Shown piece after piece: positions 1-9,236 of a DNA stretch of 64,000 nucleotides. How positions within the stretch are numbered: the first letter of the stretch is position 1; every line of letters starts with the position of its first letter. Location: NCBI GenBank assembly GCA_029251085.1, contig JAQXDZ010000069.1, forward strand, positions 1-64,000. The letters run 5' to 3'. The DNA is from Mariniblastus sp. Lineage in GTDB: Bacteria > Planctomycetota > Planctomycetia > Pirellulales > Pirellulaceae. A program made the translations under genes and the position numbers. The notes beneath the pieces were generated by a model that had not been told where the DNA came from, ran no database searches, and was given only the letters and a program-made list of their open reading frames with translations.

Positions 1-3000
1 AAATCTACTGGACAGGAAATGAGAGCGTTGGAATCGGAGAGGCTGGAGAATCCAGGTGCCGATCTCTGGTTCGATTCCAGCGAGGAAGCAGATCAGATGG
101 CAGTTGAAGCGCCAGTTGCTGAATTGTCACAATCCCTGGCACTTGGCAAGGAGGAAGTGGAAAGCTTGGATGATGTCGCTGAGCTTGAAATGGGGAGAGG
201 GATGGGATCTGTAAGTGGTGGGTCACGTGGTGGCGGATTTTTAGGGGGAAACAGAAGCGGAGCTAGAATTCGCGCTCTTCCTCCCACCGCCGCTGCTCAA
301 CGTCCTGACACTGCGTTGCGGGAGTTTTCCAAAAGTTTAGATACATTTGCAGGTGAAAACGGATTGGCGGAGGAGGGGCTGGCGCCAGGGGATGCTTCAG
401 GGGATATGGCGAAAGAGCAACAGCTAGGAGACCGTCGTAAGGATGGCGAGAGAATGGTTGAGGGGTACAGTTCGCAATCAGAGAAGAAGATGTCTTTAGG
501 CGTTGAGCCTAGCGCCACTGCAAAGCCGGAGGCGGCAGCAAATTCGCTAAATAGTCTGACCAAAGATAAAACAAATTTGGCGAAATCAAAACCAAAGCAG
601 CGGACCTGGAAACGGGTGGCAGCCAGCCCAAATACCAGCCGCCTAATGGTTGGCGACAAAACGGAGCTGGATCTTTCAGGAATGCAGGTAAAGGTGCAGG
701 TCGATGGTTTTCGAGCCCGGGTATTGCTTGATTACTTTTATTACAACGATAAAGACCGACAGCTTGAGGGAGATTTCAAGTTGCGGTTACCCGACGATGC
801 CTCGCTTTATTACTTTGCATTCGGAGAGAGTGTCTATGGTTTAAATTCCAAAGGTGCTCCTTTAGCCGATGAGTTTCTTGAGTCAGATAGTGATTGGGTC
901 TCTCTCAAAGCAGACGATATTCGCCAGACTCGGAAGCAACATTGGATTCGCGTAAAAGAATCGCGGATGGTGCCAAAAGAAAAGGCAGCGCATGCTTTTC
1001 GAGAAACGGTACGACGAAAAGTTGACCCCGCGTTGGTAGAGTGGGCGGGCGCTGGTGTATTCAATGCACGCGTTTTTCCACTAGCACCTAAAAAACTTCA
1101 CCGAATCGTGATTGGTTATGACGTGAATTTGAAGCAGGTGGGGGATGAGTGGATCTACGACTTGGAATTGCCTGAACAGACAGGAAAGCTACGAGTGGAT
1201 TTGAATGTTCAGGCGACTCCTAAAGCAAAATACAAGATCGAGCCATCGGTGGAGTCAGAAAAGATCAAAAATAAGGATAGCCAGCAACTTCATTTTCGAT
1301 TTGATGAAAAACCTGGAAAGCCAATTCGTTTGCTGATTAAGAAATCAAAAGAGACATTGCTTTCGCATCAGGGGGAATTTTGGGGGTGTCAATTTACGCC
1401 GGAGCTTCCTGTAACCGCGAAGGTTGTGAACTCACGTGGTATTTTCATGCTCGACACTTCATTGAGTAGCAATCCTGACAAATTCAATGTTTGGCTAAAA
1501 CTGTTAAAAGCGACGCTGGAAAATAATCGAGATTCGCTCAAGCAATTCAACGTCTTGTTGTTCGATGTTGATGGGCACTTTTTCAAAGAAGAATGGGTTG
1601 ATAATAACGCGGAGAATGTGCGTCAATTAATGGAGCGTTGTGGTGAAGTTACACTTGAGGGCGCTACCGATATTTATGGTGCGATTGAGCAAATAAAGCA
1701 GGCCCCCTGGCTCGCCGATGGGGCGGGCTCGGAGATGATTGCACCGGATCTGTTTTTGTTGAGTGATGGTGCGGCTACTTGGGGTGAGACCAACTTGCGG
1801 TTAATCGGTTCTGCGTTGGCAACAAAATCGCTGGGAAGTTTGTTCGCTTATCAAACAGGATTGACGGGCACGGCGATCGCGAGCTTGCGATTTCTAACGG
1901 ATCAAACCGGCGGCGCGGTTTTCAGCGTGGTTAACGAAAGTGAAATAGCCAAAGCATCGCGTGGGCATCGTAACCGACCCTGGAAGCTATCAGGCTTCGT
2001 GGTCGATGGGGCAACTGATATTTTGACGGCTGGACGCGTTCAGTGGGTTTATCCAGGCCAGTCTATCCTGATGGTAGGGCGTGGAAATGTTGGTGAGACT
2101 TTGCATTGCGAATTTGAGCAGGCAGGCGAGACTCACAGTTTCTCGCTAAGACCAACTCAGGTCGAATCTGAACTCGCAAGCCGTTTGTACGGTCAGGTGG
2201 CCGTAGGGCAATTAGAAAGTCTTGGAGACGGTGTGTTTGATGTTTCCGCCGCGTATGCGAGGCATTTTCGGATTACGGGAAATACTTGCTCTCTGTTAAT
2301 GCTGGAAACCGAAGCCGATTACGAGGCTTTTAATATTAAGCCTCAGGAAGACCTGTTCGTTATTAACACCAAGTCTGCCGATGAGGTGGTCGAGGACGCA
2401 ATGCAGCAATTTGACTCTGAGCTGTCAGAGCCAAAAGCACAGTTAGAGGCGTGGCTAACCCGTCTAGAAAGTATGCCTGGCATGAATTTTAAAATGCCGA
2501 CGGCACTTAAATTAGCATTGGAGGATATCGAGGTAACTGCAATTTCAGAACCGCTCGAAACCACATTGGAGACGCGAGATAGTTTGCCCAAAGCCTATCT
2601 AGCAGGTCTCAATCAATCAAAGTTAAACTACGATTTAATTGAAAAAGAGGCTGAGAGACGTGCTGTGGTTTCGATTGACGACGCTGTCAAAGTTTATAGT
2701 TCTCTCGTCGAAAATAGTCCTGGTGATTTAGTCGTGGCTCGAGATGTCGCCTACACAGCGCTCCAGTTGGGCCGTCCCGCACAGGCCTATCACTTATTGC
2801 GAAAGGTTGCCCTCGCGAGGCCATTTGAGGGAAGCATTTACTTGAGCATCGGCCATTGCCTTGCAGAGTTGGGTAAACCAGATTTGGCGATTGTGTATTA
2901 CGAAATTGCATTGAATGGCGAGTTCCAGCGAACCGGAAGTGACTTCAAGCAAATTGTTTCAGCCGAATATTTGCACCTGTTGCGACAAATTGAAAAGAAG

Positions 3001-3447
3001 AAACTCAATAGCTCGCTTCAGCGTTTCGCCGCTGCAAGGTCGAAAACCCTAAAGGATATTTTGAAGTTCGACGAATCTGATTTGCTGATTACGATTCGGT
3101 GGAATACGGATATGACCGATGTCGACTTGCACGTTCACGAGCCGTCTGGGGAACCGTGCAATTATCAAAACAAACGCACACGATCCAATGGTCAAATTAG
3201 TTCAGATATCACCACGGGTTTTGGGCCGGAGATGTATTTCAATGTCAAAGCGCCGCAGGGCAAGTACGACGTGAAGGTCGATTACTTTGCACAAGACAAT
3301 AACCGCATTGAGTTTCGTAGCAAAGTTTACGTGACGGTCTATCGAAATTTCGGAAGGCCTGACGAACTCGTGACGCGAGAGACCGTGAGCCTGAAAAATG
3401 TTGGCGGTAAAGAGACGGTTGGCACCATTGGGATTTCTAACAAGTAA
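1..3447 (+). CDS. VIT and von Willebrand A domain protein with TPR segment and C-terminal DUF2135 (5' end outside window)
   Basis: The frame is open to the first base of the window, so the true start and any signal peptide probably lie upstream. The N-terminal ~200 residues are low complexity, rich in Gly, Ser, Ala and Glu. Around residues 215-400 is a VIT (vault/inter-alpha-trypsin) type beta domain. It is followed at ~475-660 by a VWA-like fold with a weak metal site (MLDTSLSSN instead of clean DxSxS). Residues ~890-1000 look like TPR helices. The last ~110 residues match DUF2135, with the segment TDMTDVDLHVHEPSGEP and a GKYDVKVDYF ending. Such proteins are usually periplasmic or surface proteins of unknown role in planctomycetes. 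No neighbour in the window makes an obvious operon with it. The domain calls are firm, the function is not known. Confidence 0.8.
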   Translation, partial: KSTGQEMRALESERLENPGADLWFDSSEEADQMAVEAPVAELSQSLALGKEEVESLDDVAELEMGRGMGSVSGGSRGGGFLGGNRSGARIRALPPTAAAQRPDTALREFSKSLDTFAGENGLAEEGLAPGDASGDMAKEQQLGDRRKDGERMVEGYSSQSEKKMSLGVEPSATAKPEAAANSLNSLTKDKTNLAKSKPKQRTWKRVAASPNTSRLMVGDKTELDLSGMQVKVQVDGFRARVLLDYFYYNDKDRQLEGDFKLRLPDDASLYYFAFGESVYGLNSKGAPLADEFLESDSDWVSLKADDIRQTRKQHWIRVKESRMVPKEKAAHAFRETVRRKVDPALVEWAGAGVFNARVFPLAPKKLHRIVIGYDVNLKQVGDEWIYDLELPEQTGKLRVDLNVQATPKAKYKIEPSVESEKIKNKDSQQLHFRFDEKPGKPIRLLIKKSKETLLSHQGEFWGCQFTPELPVTAKVVNSRGIFMLDTSLSSNPDKFNVWLKLLKATLENNRDSLKQFNVLLFDVDGHFFKEEWVDNNAENVRQLMERCGEVTLEGATDIYGAIEQIKQAPWLADGAGSEMIAPDLFLLSDGAATWGETNLRLIGSALATKSLGSLFAYQTGLTGTAIASLRFLTDQTGGAVFSVVNESEIAKASRGHRNRPWKLSGFVVDGATDILTAGRVQWVYPGQSILMVGRGNVGETLHCEFEQAGETHSFSLRPTQVESELASRLYGQVAVGQLESLGDGVFDVSAAYARHFRITGNTCSLLMLETEADYEAFNIKPQEDLFVINTKSADEVVEDAMQQFDSELSEPKAQLEAWLTRLESMPGMNFKMPTALKLALEDIEVTAISEPLETTLETRDSLPKAYLAGLNQSKLNYDLIEKEAERRAVVSIDDAVKVYSSLVENSPGDLVVARDVAYTALQLGRPAQAYHLLRKVALARPFEGSIYLSIGHCLAELGKPDLAIVYYEIALNGEFQRTGSDFKQIVSAEYLHLLRQIEKKKLNSSLQRFAAARSKTLKDILKFDESDLLITIRWNTDMTDVDLHVHEPSGEPCNYQNKRTRSNGQISSDITTGFGPEMYFNVKAPQGKYDVKVDYFAQDNNRIEFRSKVYVTVYRNFGRPDELVTRETVSLKNVGGKETVGTIGISNK

Positions 3448-3659
3448 ACCATTGGTTGTTTTTCTCTTCTATAAATGACTTGATTATCAGTGCTACCTCG
3501 CTACGATTCCTTCAGGCTGGCTCAAACCGGCAGCGAGCTTGAGTACATGTCTTTGTGGATTGCTCGTTTTTATCGTTGCAACCGTAATAATCGGATGCTT
3601 CGATGGCACTTTTTCTTTTTATTAAAGCCGTGCGGAATGTAACGATTCTGTAGGTTGTT

Positions 3660-3836
3660 GGTGAAATTCACCTAAGTTCGAAACGACTAGACCCTGTGTC
3701 TGCTACGCCCGATACCTGTAAGTACACAGTGAATCGAAGGAGTCGAATCCCCTTATCAATGGACAAGTGGGGCGCTGGAAACCAAACGTTGGTTATGTCA
3801 TAGTCGCACTCGGACTCCGATTAAGGAAAGATTCAT
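3660..3836 (+). promoter_or_regulatory. Possible structured RNA leader of the downstream small gene
   Basis: The gap 3448-3836 holds no gene. Its second half contains a row of inverted repeats: GGTGA/TCACC at 3660-3672, CTGTGT/ACACAG at 3694-3699 and 3724-3729, and an outer pair GGAGTC/GACTCC at 3739-3744 and 3813-3818. The outer pair encloses CCCC/GGGG (3749-3752, 3769-3772) and AACCAA/TTGGTT (3780-3785, 3789-3794). The inner part would make a three-way junction that closes a few bases before the ribosome-binding site (AAGGA) of the gene at 3837. TCGGA/TCCGA at 3811-3820 could form a competing hairpin. I do not recognise any known riboswitch class. The pairing was found by eye and has no covariation support. 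Confidence 0.35.
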
Positions 3837-4196
3837 ATGTCGTTGAATAAGCAGATAAGAGTAGTAACGAGAGCGTCCGACGGTTCGCTTCGGATCAAGG
3901 ACTTCGAAGATTTCGATCAGATAGCGACACTTCACGACCAAGTGGGGATCGATGACTGTAGTACCGATTTAACGCTTCGTGGATTGCCTTTGTTTCGAGG
4001 ATTGATTGGGCCGCTTGCGGAAGGGAAATCGATAGTTCGCTACGAGTCTCCCGAGGTGTTTGAAGCGTTAACGAAAGAATGGAGTCAGGCCAAGACAAAA
4101 CGGCGTCGGCGTAAAACAAAACCAGCTGCAGGAACCGTTCCGATTCCAAACGTGCCGATGGCATCTCCGCTGGGATCGGGAACCATGGTTCCCTAA
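3837..4196 (+). CDS. Small basic-tailed protein of unknown function
   Basis: 119 residues, starting at an ATG with AAGGAAAG eight bases upstream and ending before a strong terminator, so it is very likely a monocistronic gene. The N-terminal ~80 residues look like a small alpha/beta domain with many charged residues. Residues ~85-95 form a strongly basic stretch (KTKRRRRKTK), and the last 25 residues are Pro/Gly/Met-rich and probably disordered. There is no signal peptide or membrane segment, so it should be cytoplasmic. The basic stretch suggests nucleic-acid binding, which is inference only. I do not recognise the family. The upstream region may form a structured leader, which would fit self-regulation by an RNA-binding product. 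Confidence 0.75.
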   Translation: MSLNKQIRVVTRASDGSLRIKDFEDFDQIATLHDQVGIDDCSTDLTLRGLPLFRGLIGPLAEGKSIVRYESPEVFEALTKEWSQAKTKRRRRKTKPAAGTVPIPNVPMASPLGSGTMVP

Positions 4197-4250
4197 GACG
4201 AACAACAATATACCAATCCGGCTGTCTTTCGAACGGAAGATCAACCCGGT

Positions 4251-4279
4251 AACGCCCCTCTTTGACGGGGCGTTTTTTT
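4251..4279 (+). terminator. Rho-independent terminator
   Basis: Stem ACGCCCC (4252-4258) pairs with GGGGCGT (4267-4273) around an eight-base loop and runs into seven T's. It lies 55 bases after the stop of the small gene at 3837-4196. Confidence 0.9.
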
Positions 4280-4757
4280 ATGCGCTGAGAGGTTTTTGGG
4301 ATGTGACAGTGTGTAGTATTTACATGCTATTAGCATGCATCTGTCGCGGCTGTTGATTGGTTGACGTTGGAGGTGAATCGAAGGGGCGGTGCGTGGTAGG
4401 ATTTTTTTCGAACAACCTTTTTGAACCACAAGCGAACAGGCTTCGTAAGCGTTGTGACAGGGATGAACCGTAACTCAATATAAGCGTCTCATTTTGACAG
4501 ATCGTTGTCATCGTAACGCTTTTCTTAACCTACATGGATATTGCGGATCGCGCCGGTAAAAGTTGGTTCAAAATTTTTGACCAATGGACAACCGTGGTCT
4601 ATTTTTTAACGGCCATTTTGTAGTCGATTTTTGCTCCATTGTTGGACACTCGCTTTGGCCGTTTTCTGGTTTGACTCAGAACTCTGTTTGCTTCGCTCCC
4701 AAATTCAAAGTAGCAAGCAGAAGGATCCGGGTTACCTTCGAAGGATGGCAATTGAGA
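4280..4757 (+). other. Intergenic region upstream of the S41 protease
   Basis: No convincing gene. The reading frame of the S41 protease is open back to 4584, but those 58 codons do not look like a leader and come before a clear signal peptide, so I treat them as untranslated. A perfect palindromic element CATGCT-ATT-AGCATG lies at 4323-4337 and could be an operator. A TTGACA box lies at 4494-4499, but I see no convincing -10 at the right spacing. Confidence 0.5.
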
Positions 4758-6467
4758 ATGGATTATTTGTTACTGGCTAACCGAGCGCGCTTGCTCGGGA
4801 GATTTAAGGTGCCCTGTGCTGTATTAGCCGCATTCCTTTGGAGTGCGTTGCTGACCCAGGGCTTACAGGCTCAGTCTTCCGCCCAACCAAAAACATCGGT
4901 TGTTGATTCTGCGGCAACCCCCAGCGTTGGCAATTCTGTGCAGCAGCAGGGGGAGGCTTTTGAAAGCCAGAAGCAGTGGGGAGAAGCACTCGCTCTTTAT
5001 CAGAACGCCTTGAAGGCAAATCCTGATGACCGGACTCTTCAACTCAAGCGAGCCTTTGCAAGGATTCACTTTGACCTAGACAGGCGGTACGCCGATACCA
5101 GTTTTATTAAGACGATTAAGTCAACGGATGCGAACACTTCGATGAACGTGTACGCAGAAGTACTGTTGAAAATTCAGTCTTACTACGTTGATGAACCTAA
5201 TTGGGCGAACATCGTCAATTATGGATTGACCAGTTTGAAAGTTGCGATGCAGTCGGATGGTTTTCGCCAGATCAATCTACCGACCATTTCAAAAGAGGCT
5301 TCGTTAAAGGTCTATTTGCAGGCGGAGCAGCGGTTGAGTAATGTTGCCGTCCGAACCAGAAGCGACGCATTCACTGTCGCCAGAGAGACCGCTGATTTTT
5401 TGAATAAGCAATGTGGTATGAGTTCTCAGTCAGTTATGTACGAATTTGTCTGTGGAGCCATTTCGGCTCTTGATCCGTACTCTGCCTTCATGTCCAGCAA
5501 CCAGTACAGTGAAACGATGTCGCAAATCGAAGGAAACTTCGTGGGGTTAGGTGTCGAGTTACGGACGCAAGCTGATCACCTGGAGATCGTCAGCGTAATC
5601 TCCAAGGGACCCGCCGGGATGGGTGGGATTATCGAAGGTGACCGAATCGTTGCTGTTGATAACCAAAAGGTTTCTGAAATTGGCAGCAATCGTGCAGCAG
5701 ATATGATGCGTGGTCTTGAGGGTTCTTTCATCTTGATCAGTCTTGATCGGGGCAACGGGATACAGACGTTACGCCTCCAGCGGCGACGGGTCGACATTCC
5801 CAGCGTCGATCAGGTCGGGCTTGTCGATAAAGCATCAGGCGTCGGGTACATCAAGTTAACGAATTTTCAAAAGACGACTGCTGCGGATTTTGATGCGGCG
5901 TTGTGGAAGCTTCAGGCTCAGGGCATGCGGTCATTGATTGTCGATGTGCGTGGCAATCCAGGTGGATTGCTTTCGGCGTCCGTAGAGGTGGCAGATCGGT
6001 TTGTGCGAAAAGGGGTGATCGTCTCGACGAAAGGTAGAAACCCGATGGAAGATTTCGTGCACAAAGCCAATCTTTCGGGAACGTGGGACGTGCCATTGGT
6101 TGTTCTTGTCGATGAAAACTCTGCCAGTGCCAGCGAAATTTTTGCCGCCGCGATCAGTGACAACAAGCGAGGTACCATTGTGGGTAACCAGAGCTACGGT
6201 AAGGGAAGCGTTCAGGGTATCTTTCCGTTAAACGTTTCGGGTGGAGGTGTTCGGCTAACAACGGCTAAGTTTTATTCTCCAACAGGACAGGCGATTAGTC
6301 GTGTGGGGGTAAAGGCTGACATAGTCATCCAGAATGTTTTGAAGCCAGGTGAGAACATCGATTCACAAGTCGATACCGGCCTTCGGGTTGGCATCAAAAC
6401 AGCCCAGCAGAAAATGGTTGATCGAAATGCTGCGTTGCGGTCAAAAGTCTCATCGGTTGGAGGTTAG
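4758..6467 (+). CDS. S41-family C-terminal processing protease (CtpA-like) with TPR and PDZ domains
   Basis: A serine protease of the tail-specific (Ctp/Prc) family, which cuts exported proteins near their C-terminus. The start is placed at 4758 because the next ~37 residues form a signal peptide (hydrophobic CAVLAAFLWSALL, then LQAQ). Residues ~60-110 hold a TPR-like helix pair. A PDZ domain lies at ~255-340 (NFVGLGVELR, GIIEGDRIVAVDN). The S41 catalytic domain lies at ~350-530, with the nucleophile Ser in ENSASASEIFAAA and the general-base Lys in SYGKGSVQG. Length and domain order are normal for the family. It is followed by its own terminator, so it is probably a single-gene unit acting in the periplasm. 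Its substrates are not known. Confidence 0.88.
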   Translation: MDYLLLANRARLLGRFKVPCAVLAAFLWSALLTQGLQAQSSAQPKTSVVDSAATPSVGNSVQQQGEAFESQKQWGEALALYQNALKANPDDRTLQLKRAFARIHFDLDRRYADTSFIKTIKSTDANTSMNVYAEVLLKIQSYYVDEPNWANIVNYGLTSLKVAMQSDGFRQINLPTISKEASLKVYLQAEQRLSNVAVRTRSDAFTVARETADFLNKQCGMSSQSVMYEFVCGAISALDPYSAFMSSNQYSETMSQIEGNFVGLGVELRTQADHLEIVSVISKGPAGMGGIIEGDRIVAVDNQKVSEIGSNRAADMMRGLEGSFILISLDRGNGIQTLRLQRRRVDIPSVDQVGLVDKASGVGYIKLTNFQKTTAADFDAALWKLQAQGMRSLIVDVRGNPGGLLSASVEVADRFVRKGVIVSTKGRNPMEDFVHKANLSGTWDVPLVVLVDENSASASEIFAAAISDNKRGTIVGNQSYGKGSVQGIFPLNVSGGGVRLTTAKFYSPTGQAISRVGVKADIVIQNVLKPGENIDSQVDTGLRVGIKTAQQKMVDRNAALRSKVSSVGG

Positions 6468-6534
6468 CAGTCTACGGACCGGTCTGCTTGTCACCAGAGT
6501 ATGAAAAACACTGTTTTCAATGAGTAAGTTATAG

Positions 6535-6565
6535 GCGGCGTGTCACTTGGCACGCCGCTTTTTTA
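6535..6565 (+). terminator. Rho-independent terminator after the S41 protease
   Basis: Stem GCGGCGTG (6535-6542) pairs with CACGCCGC (6551-6558), followed by six T's and AT-rich sequence. Confidence 0.92.
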
Positions 6566-6705
6566 TTAAATCCGAAATATATCGATTCGTAATCACTGTA
6601 CTTAAATCGTTTCTTTCGACGGACTTTGACGGGGCAGCGGTTTCATATTTTTCAAAAAAAGATACGATTTCAGTAAGTGATCGGTCTCTTTATTAATGAG
6701 ATAAC

Positions 6706-7902
6706 ATGCAGGAATTTTCTGAGTTTGAGTCATTGCTGTCCCGCTCGGTACAGGAAAAGAATCTTGAGTTTCAGCGACATGGTCGCCTGAAGCATTTAAT
6801 TGCGGCTTCGCAATTGACTCCCGAATTATTGGAAAAACTCTGTCGCTCGGCGGATCTTATTCGCCGTCTTAGTCGTAACCCGGAAGGGAATCGCCGGTTG
6901 CGCGATCTGTTGGCTCACAAAAGAGCAATGCTGTATTTCACACAGCCGTCAACGCGTACGTTCCTCTCGTTCATGGCTGCTTGTCAAATTTTGGGTCTCG
7001 CTTGCAATGAGGTTCGCGACCCCAAAACCTCATCGGAGGTCAAGCGGGAATCGAGAATGGACTCGATTCGCATGTTTAGTAGCTACTTTGATGTGATCAT
7101 TATGCGATCCCAAATTAGCAACTTTGCTGAATGCTGTGCTTATTTAATGAGTGATTTAGAGCGGCAAGAACGGCGGTCGGTTCCAATTGTTAACGCCGGT
7201 GCTGGAAGCGATGAACACCCGACCCAGGCGCTTTTGGATATGTACACAATTATTCGTACATTTGACTTCGACGAAAACTCTGAGAGCCGCCCGTCTCGAT
7301 TGAATGAGTTGCGACGTTCGTTTCCATCGTTGATCTGCGGACCAAGTCAGAAAACCTACACGTTTTGTGGAGACATTGGCCGTGGGCGTACAGTCAGGTC
7401 GCTGGCTACCGTTCTTTCTCAATATGAAGGGACGCGAATGATATTTGTGTCACCGGAGCATGACGTCCTAGTCATGGATGAAGAACTTAGGCAGCGGCTA
7501 AAAATGACGGGTGTTGAGTTCTACGAAGTAAACAGCCTCGATGCGGAAATCGACGGCGAAAGTGTACTCGGGCAGACTGACTGTCTGTACATGACACGAA
7601 TTCAACGGGAACACAATTCGAAGGATACCGAACAGGAAATTGCCGAAATCGACTTGAGTCCGTTTTTACTTTCCCCTCAACGGGTTGGAGTCTTGAAGTC
7701 TTACGCTCCCATCCTGCACCCCTTCCCGCGAGACAGCGTCGTTGGTGAGATTCCGACCAGTATCGATTCTGATCCACGGGCGATGTACTTCCGCCAAGCA
7801 AGGAACGGAATGTGGGCCAGGGCGGCGTTGCTGGTTCACTTGTTTGATGCTGCTGATTCTCTGTTCTTTGCCTACTCAGATGTCTTCCGGTCGCCAAAGT
7901 AA
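6706..7902 (+). CDS. pyrB: Aspartate carbamoyltransferase
   Basis: Catalyses carbamoyl phosphate plus aspartate to carbamoyl aspartate, the first committed step of pyrimidine synthesis, in the cytoplasm. The carbamoyl-phosphate motif S-T-R-T lies in FTQPSTRTFLSF, followed by the SSEVKRES segment carrying the lysine of the neighbouring-subunit loop. HPTQALLDMYTI is typical of ATCase, as opposed to ornithine carbamoyltransferase. GDIGRGRTVRSLA, LYMTRIQRE and HPFPRDSVVGEIP are further family blocks. At 398 residues it is longer than the usual ~310. The extra length is an N-terminal helix region and an insertion of about 30 residues after the HPTQ motif. The ATG start is the only one that keeps the N-terminal helix. 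No pyrI or other pyrimidine gene lies nearby. Confidence 0.88.
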   Translation: MQEFSEFESLLSRSVQEKNLEFQRHGRLKHLIAASQLTPELLEKLCRSADLIRRLSRNPEGNRRLRDLLAHKRAMLYFTQPSTRTFLSFMAACQILGLACNEVRDPKTSSEVKRESRMDSIRMFSSYFDVIIMRSQISNFAECCAYLMSDLERQERRSVPIVNAGAGSDEHPTQALLDMYTIIRTFDFDENSESRPSRLNELRRSFPSLICGPSQKTYTFCGDIGRGRTVRSLATVLSQYEGTRMIFVSPEHDVLVMDEELRQRLKMTGVEFYEVNSLDAEIDGESVLGQTDCLYMTRIQREHNSKDTEQEIAEIDLSPFLLSPQRVGVLKSYAPILHPFPRDSVVGEIPTSIDSDPRAMYFRQARNGMWARAALLVHLFDAADSLFFAYSDVFRSPK

Positions 7903-7905
7903 GTC

Positions 7906-8224
7906 TCACACAGACCGCGTGACTCCGAAACATTCGCAAGCAGCAGAGACGAAAGCATATCGACGGATCTGAATTGGAATGCTGGCAAATCCAAGCCAAG
8001 CAATCGAATATGCCGATTGCCAGATAAAACCGATTTTGACGGTCAAGTAAGATAGTCCTGCGAATCCGCTCAGTGGGGTGGGAGTCCCTCGAATTTGGCC
8101 CAAAGCGTCGGTTTCGGCAAACCATGTGTCTGGGATGGTCGATGGTACAAGTGTGAGCGCAGCATGCTGGAATTCGTAAGAATTGTCGATATTTCAACAA
8201 AAGAATTGGCACGCTAAAACTCAT
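7906..8224 (-). pseudogene. Possible frameshifted remnant of a small membrane protein gene
   Basis: The 512 bases between pyrB and the next gene have no intact gene, but the minus strand looks coding-like. One frame starts MSFSVPILLLKYRQFL with an ATG at 8224. A second frame, open from about 8180 to the stop at 7906 but without its own start codon, reads like protein. It has a sensible mix of residues (TIPDTWFAETDALG) and a hydrophobic stretch (LSYLTVKIGFIWQ, YSIAWLGFASIPI). A one-base frameshift near 8170-8180 would join them into a ~100-residue protein with one or two membrane spans. No family is recognised. It could also be chance. The region must also hold the promoter of the plus-strand genes that follow. 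Confidence 0.3.
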
Positions 8225-8414
8225 GGAAGTATACTTTTATGAGTCGACAGCCCGCTGTTTTGCGTGCCAGGTTGACTTACAGCGAGAGTTGCTTTGGTTG
8301 CTTTCGGTGTATTTTACAGTGAACTGCAGACTCGCAATTTAGTTTGGGTTGAGTCGAAGAGTCAGCTAGTCCTTTCCAATTTGGTCAACTTTAAGGCCAC
8401 AACGAGGTGTCTTG

Positions 8415-9236
8415 ATGAACTTGATGGGCAAAATATTTACGCTTTTGATTTTCTTCATGAGTATTTGCTTTTTAGTAATTGCTCTGATGGTGGGTGCAAC
8501 CCACCGAAACTGGAAAGCGATCGCTGTTGAGAAGAACGGTGAAGCTGCGAATTACAAGAATGCTTTAATCGAAGCTAAGTCGAATACTAGCGACAAAGAG
8601 AAACTGCTGGCATCGGAACGAGCAAGCCGCGCGATGCAACTCGCACAGCTCGAATCGCAACTCAAAGTGCTATCGGCCTCAAGAGATTCGAAAGAATCTG
8701 AGCTTCGTGTCGTCGAAGAGCAAAGCCAGAAACAACTGGATGAACTCGAAGAAGCACAAAAGCGAATTTCCGATCAGGATATTGAAGTCGCTGACCTTAG
8801 AGCCAACAACAAAAAGCTTGTTGACGACATTGCGACTCAGTTCTCGCTAGTTCGAAACCTGACAAATCAGTCTTTCGAAATTAAGAACCAGATCGAGTTG
8901 TTGAAGAAAAAAGAAATGGATTTGGTTGCGAACCTTGCCAAGTCAAAGAAAGTCCTTGACCGTAACGGTTTGACAGTGAACTCACTGACCGATCACATCG
9001 TGCCGAAACTTGACGGCTTAGTTGTCAAGACTTCGTCAGATGGATTGTTCGCGATTAGTCTAGGTACAGATGACGGCCTTCGCGTCGGACACGAATTAGA
9101 TGTGTACCGCAAAGATCGATTCGTTGGAAAAGGGACCGTTATTAAAACGGAAACAGATTTAGCTGCGGTTAGAATCAACCCTGATTTCAACCTGGATACG
9201 GTCCGGGAGGGCGATCATGTCACTAGTAAATTCTGA
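8415..9236 (+). CDS. Membrane-anchored coiled-coil protein of unknown function
   Basis: The ATG at 8415 is preferred over the TTG at 8412, because GAGG lies seven bases before the ATG. An N-terminal hydrophobic span (residues ~6-28) is followed by a long charged, heptad-like coiled coil (~35-190). A C-terminal beta domain of ~75 residues (GLRVGHELDVYRKD, GKGTVIKTETDLAAVRI) recalls the small barrel-like domain at the end of MreC or FlgT-type envelope proteins. The layout suggests an inner-membrane protein with a long rod reaching into the periplasm. It overlaps the next small gene by 20 bases and forms one transcription unit with the two that follow. I do not know the family name or function. 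Confidence 0.75.
   Translation: MNLMGKIFTLLIFFMSICFLVIALMVGATHRNWKAIAVEKNGEAANYKNALIEAKSNTSDKEKLLASERASRAMQLAQLESQLKVLSASRDSKESELRVVEEQSQKQLDELEEAQKRISDQDIEVADLRANNKKLVDDIATQFSLVRNLTNQSFEIKNQIELLKKKEMDLVANLAKSKKVLDRNGLTVNSLTDHIVPKLDGLVVKTSSDGLFAISLGTDDGLRVGHELDVYRKDRFVGKGTVIKTETDLAAVRINPDFNLDTVREGDHVTSKF

Noticed and set aside
3739..3750. tRNA T-loop-like GGAGTCGAATCC
   Set aside because: No acceptor, D or anticodon arms can be drawn around it.
4584..4757. N-terminal extension of the S41 protease
   Set aside because: The signal peptide begins at 4758; a 58-residue lead before it would block export.
7487..8224. A 245-codon minus-strand frame opposite the end of pyrB
   Set aside because: Most of it is antisense to conserved pyrB motifs and is rich in Arg/Cys/His; only the part beyond 7906 may hold a relic.
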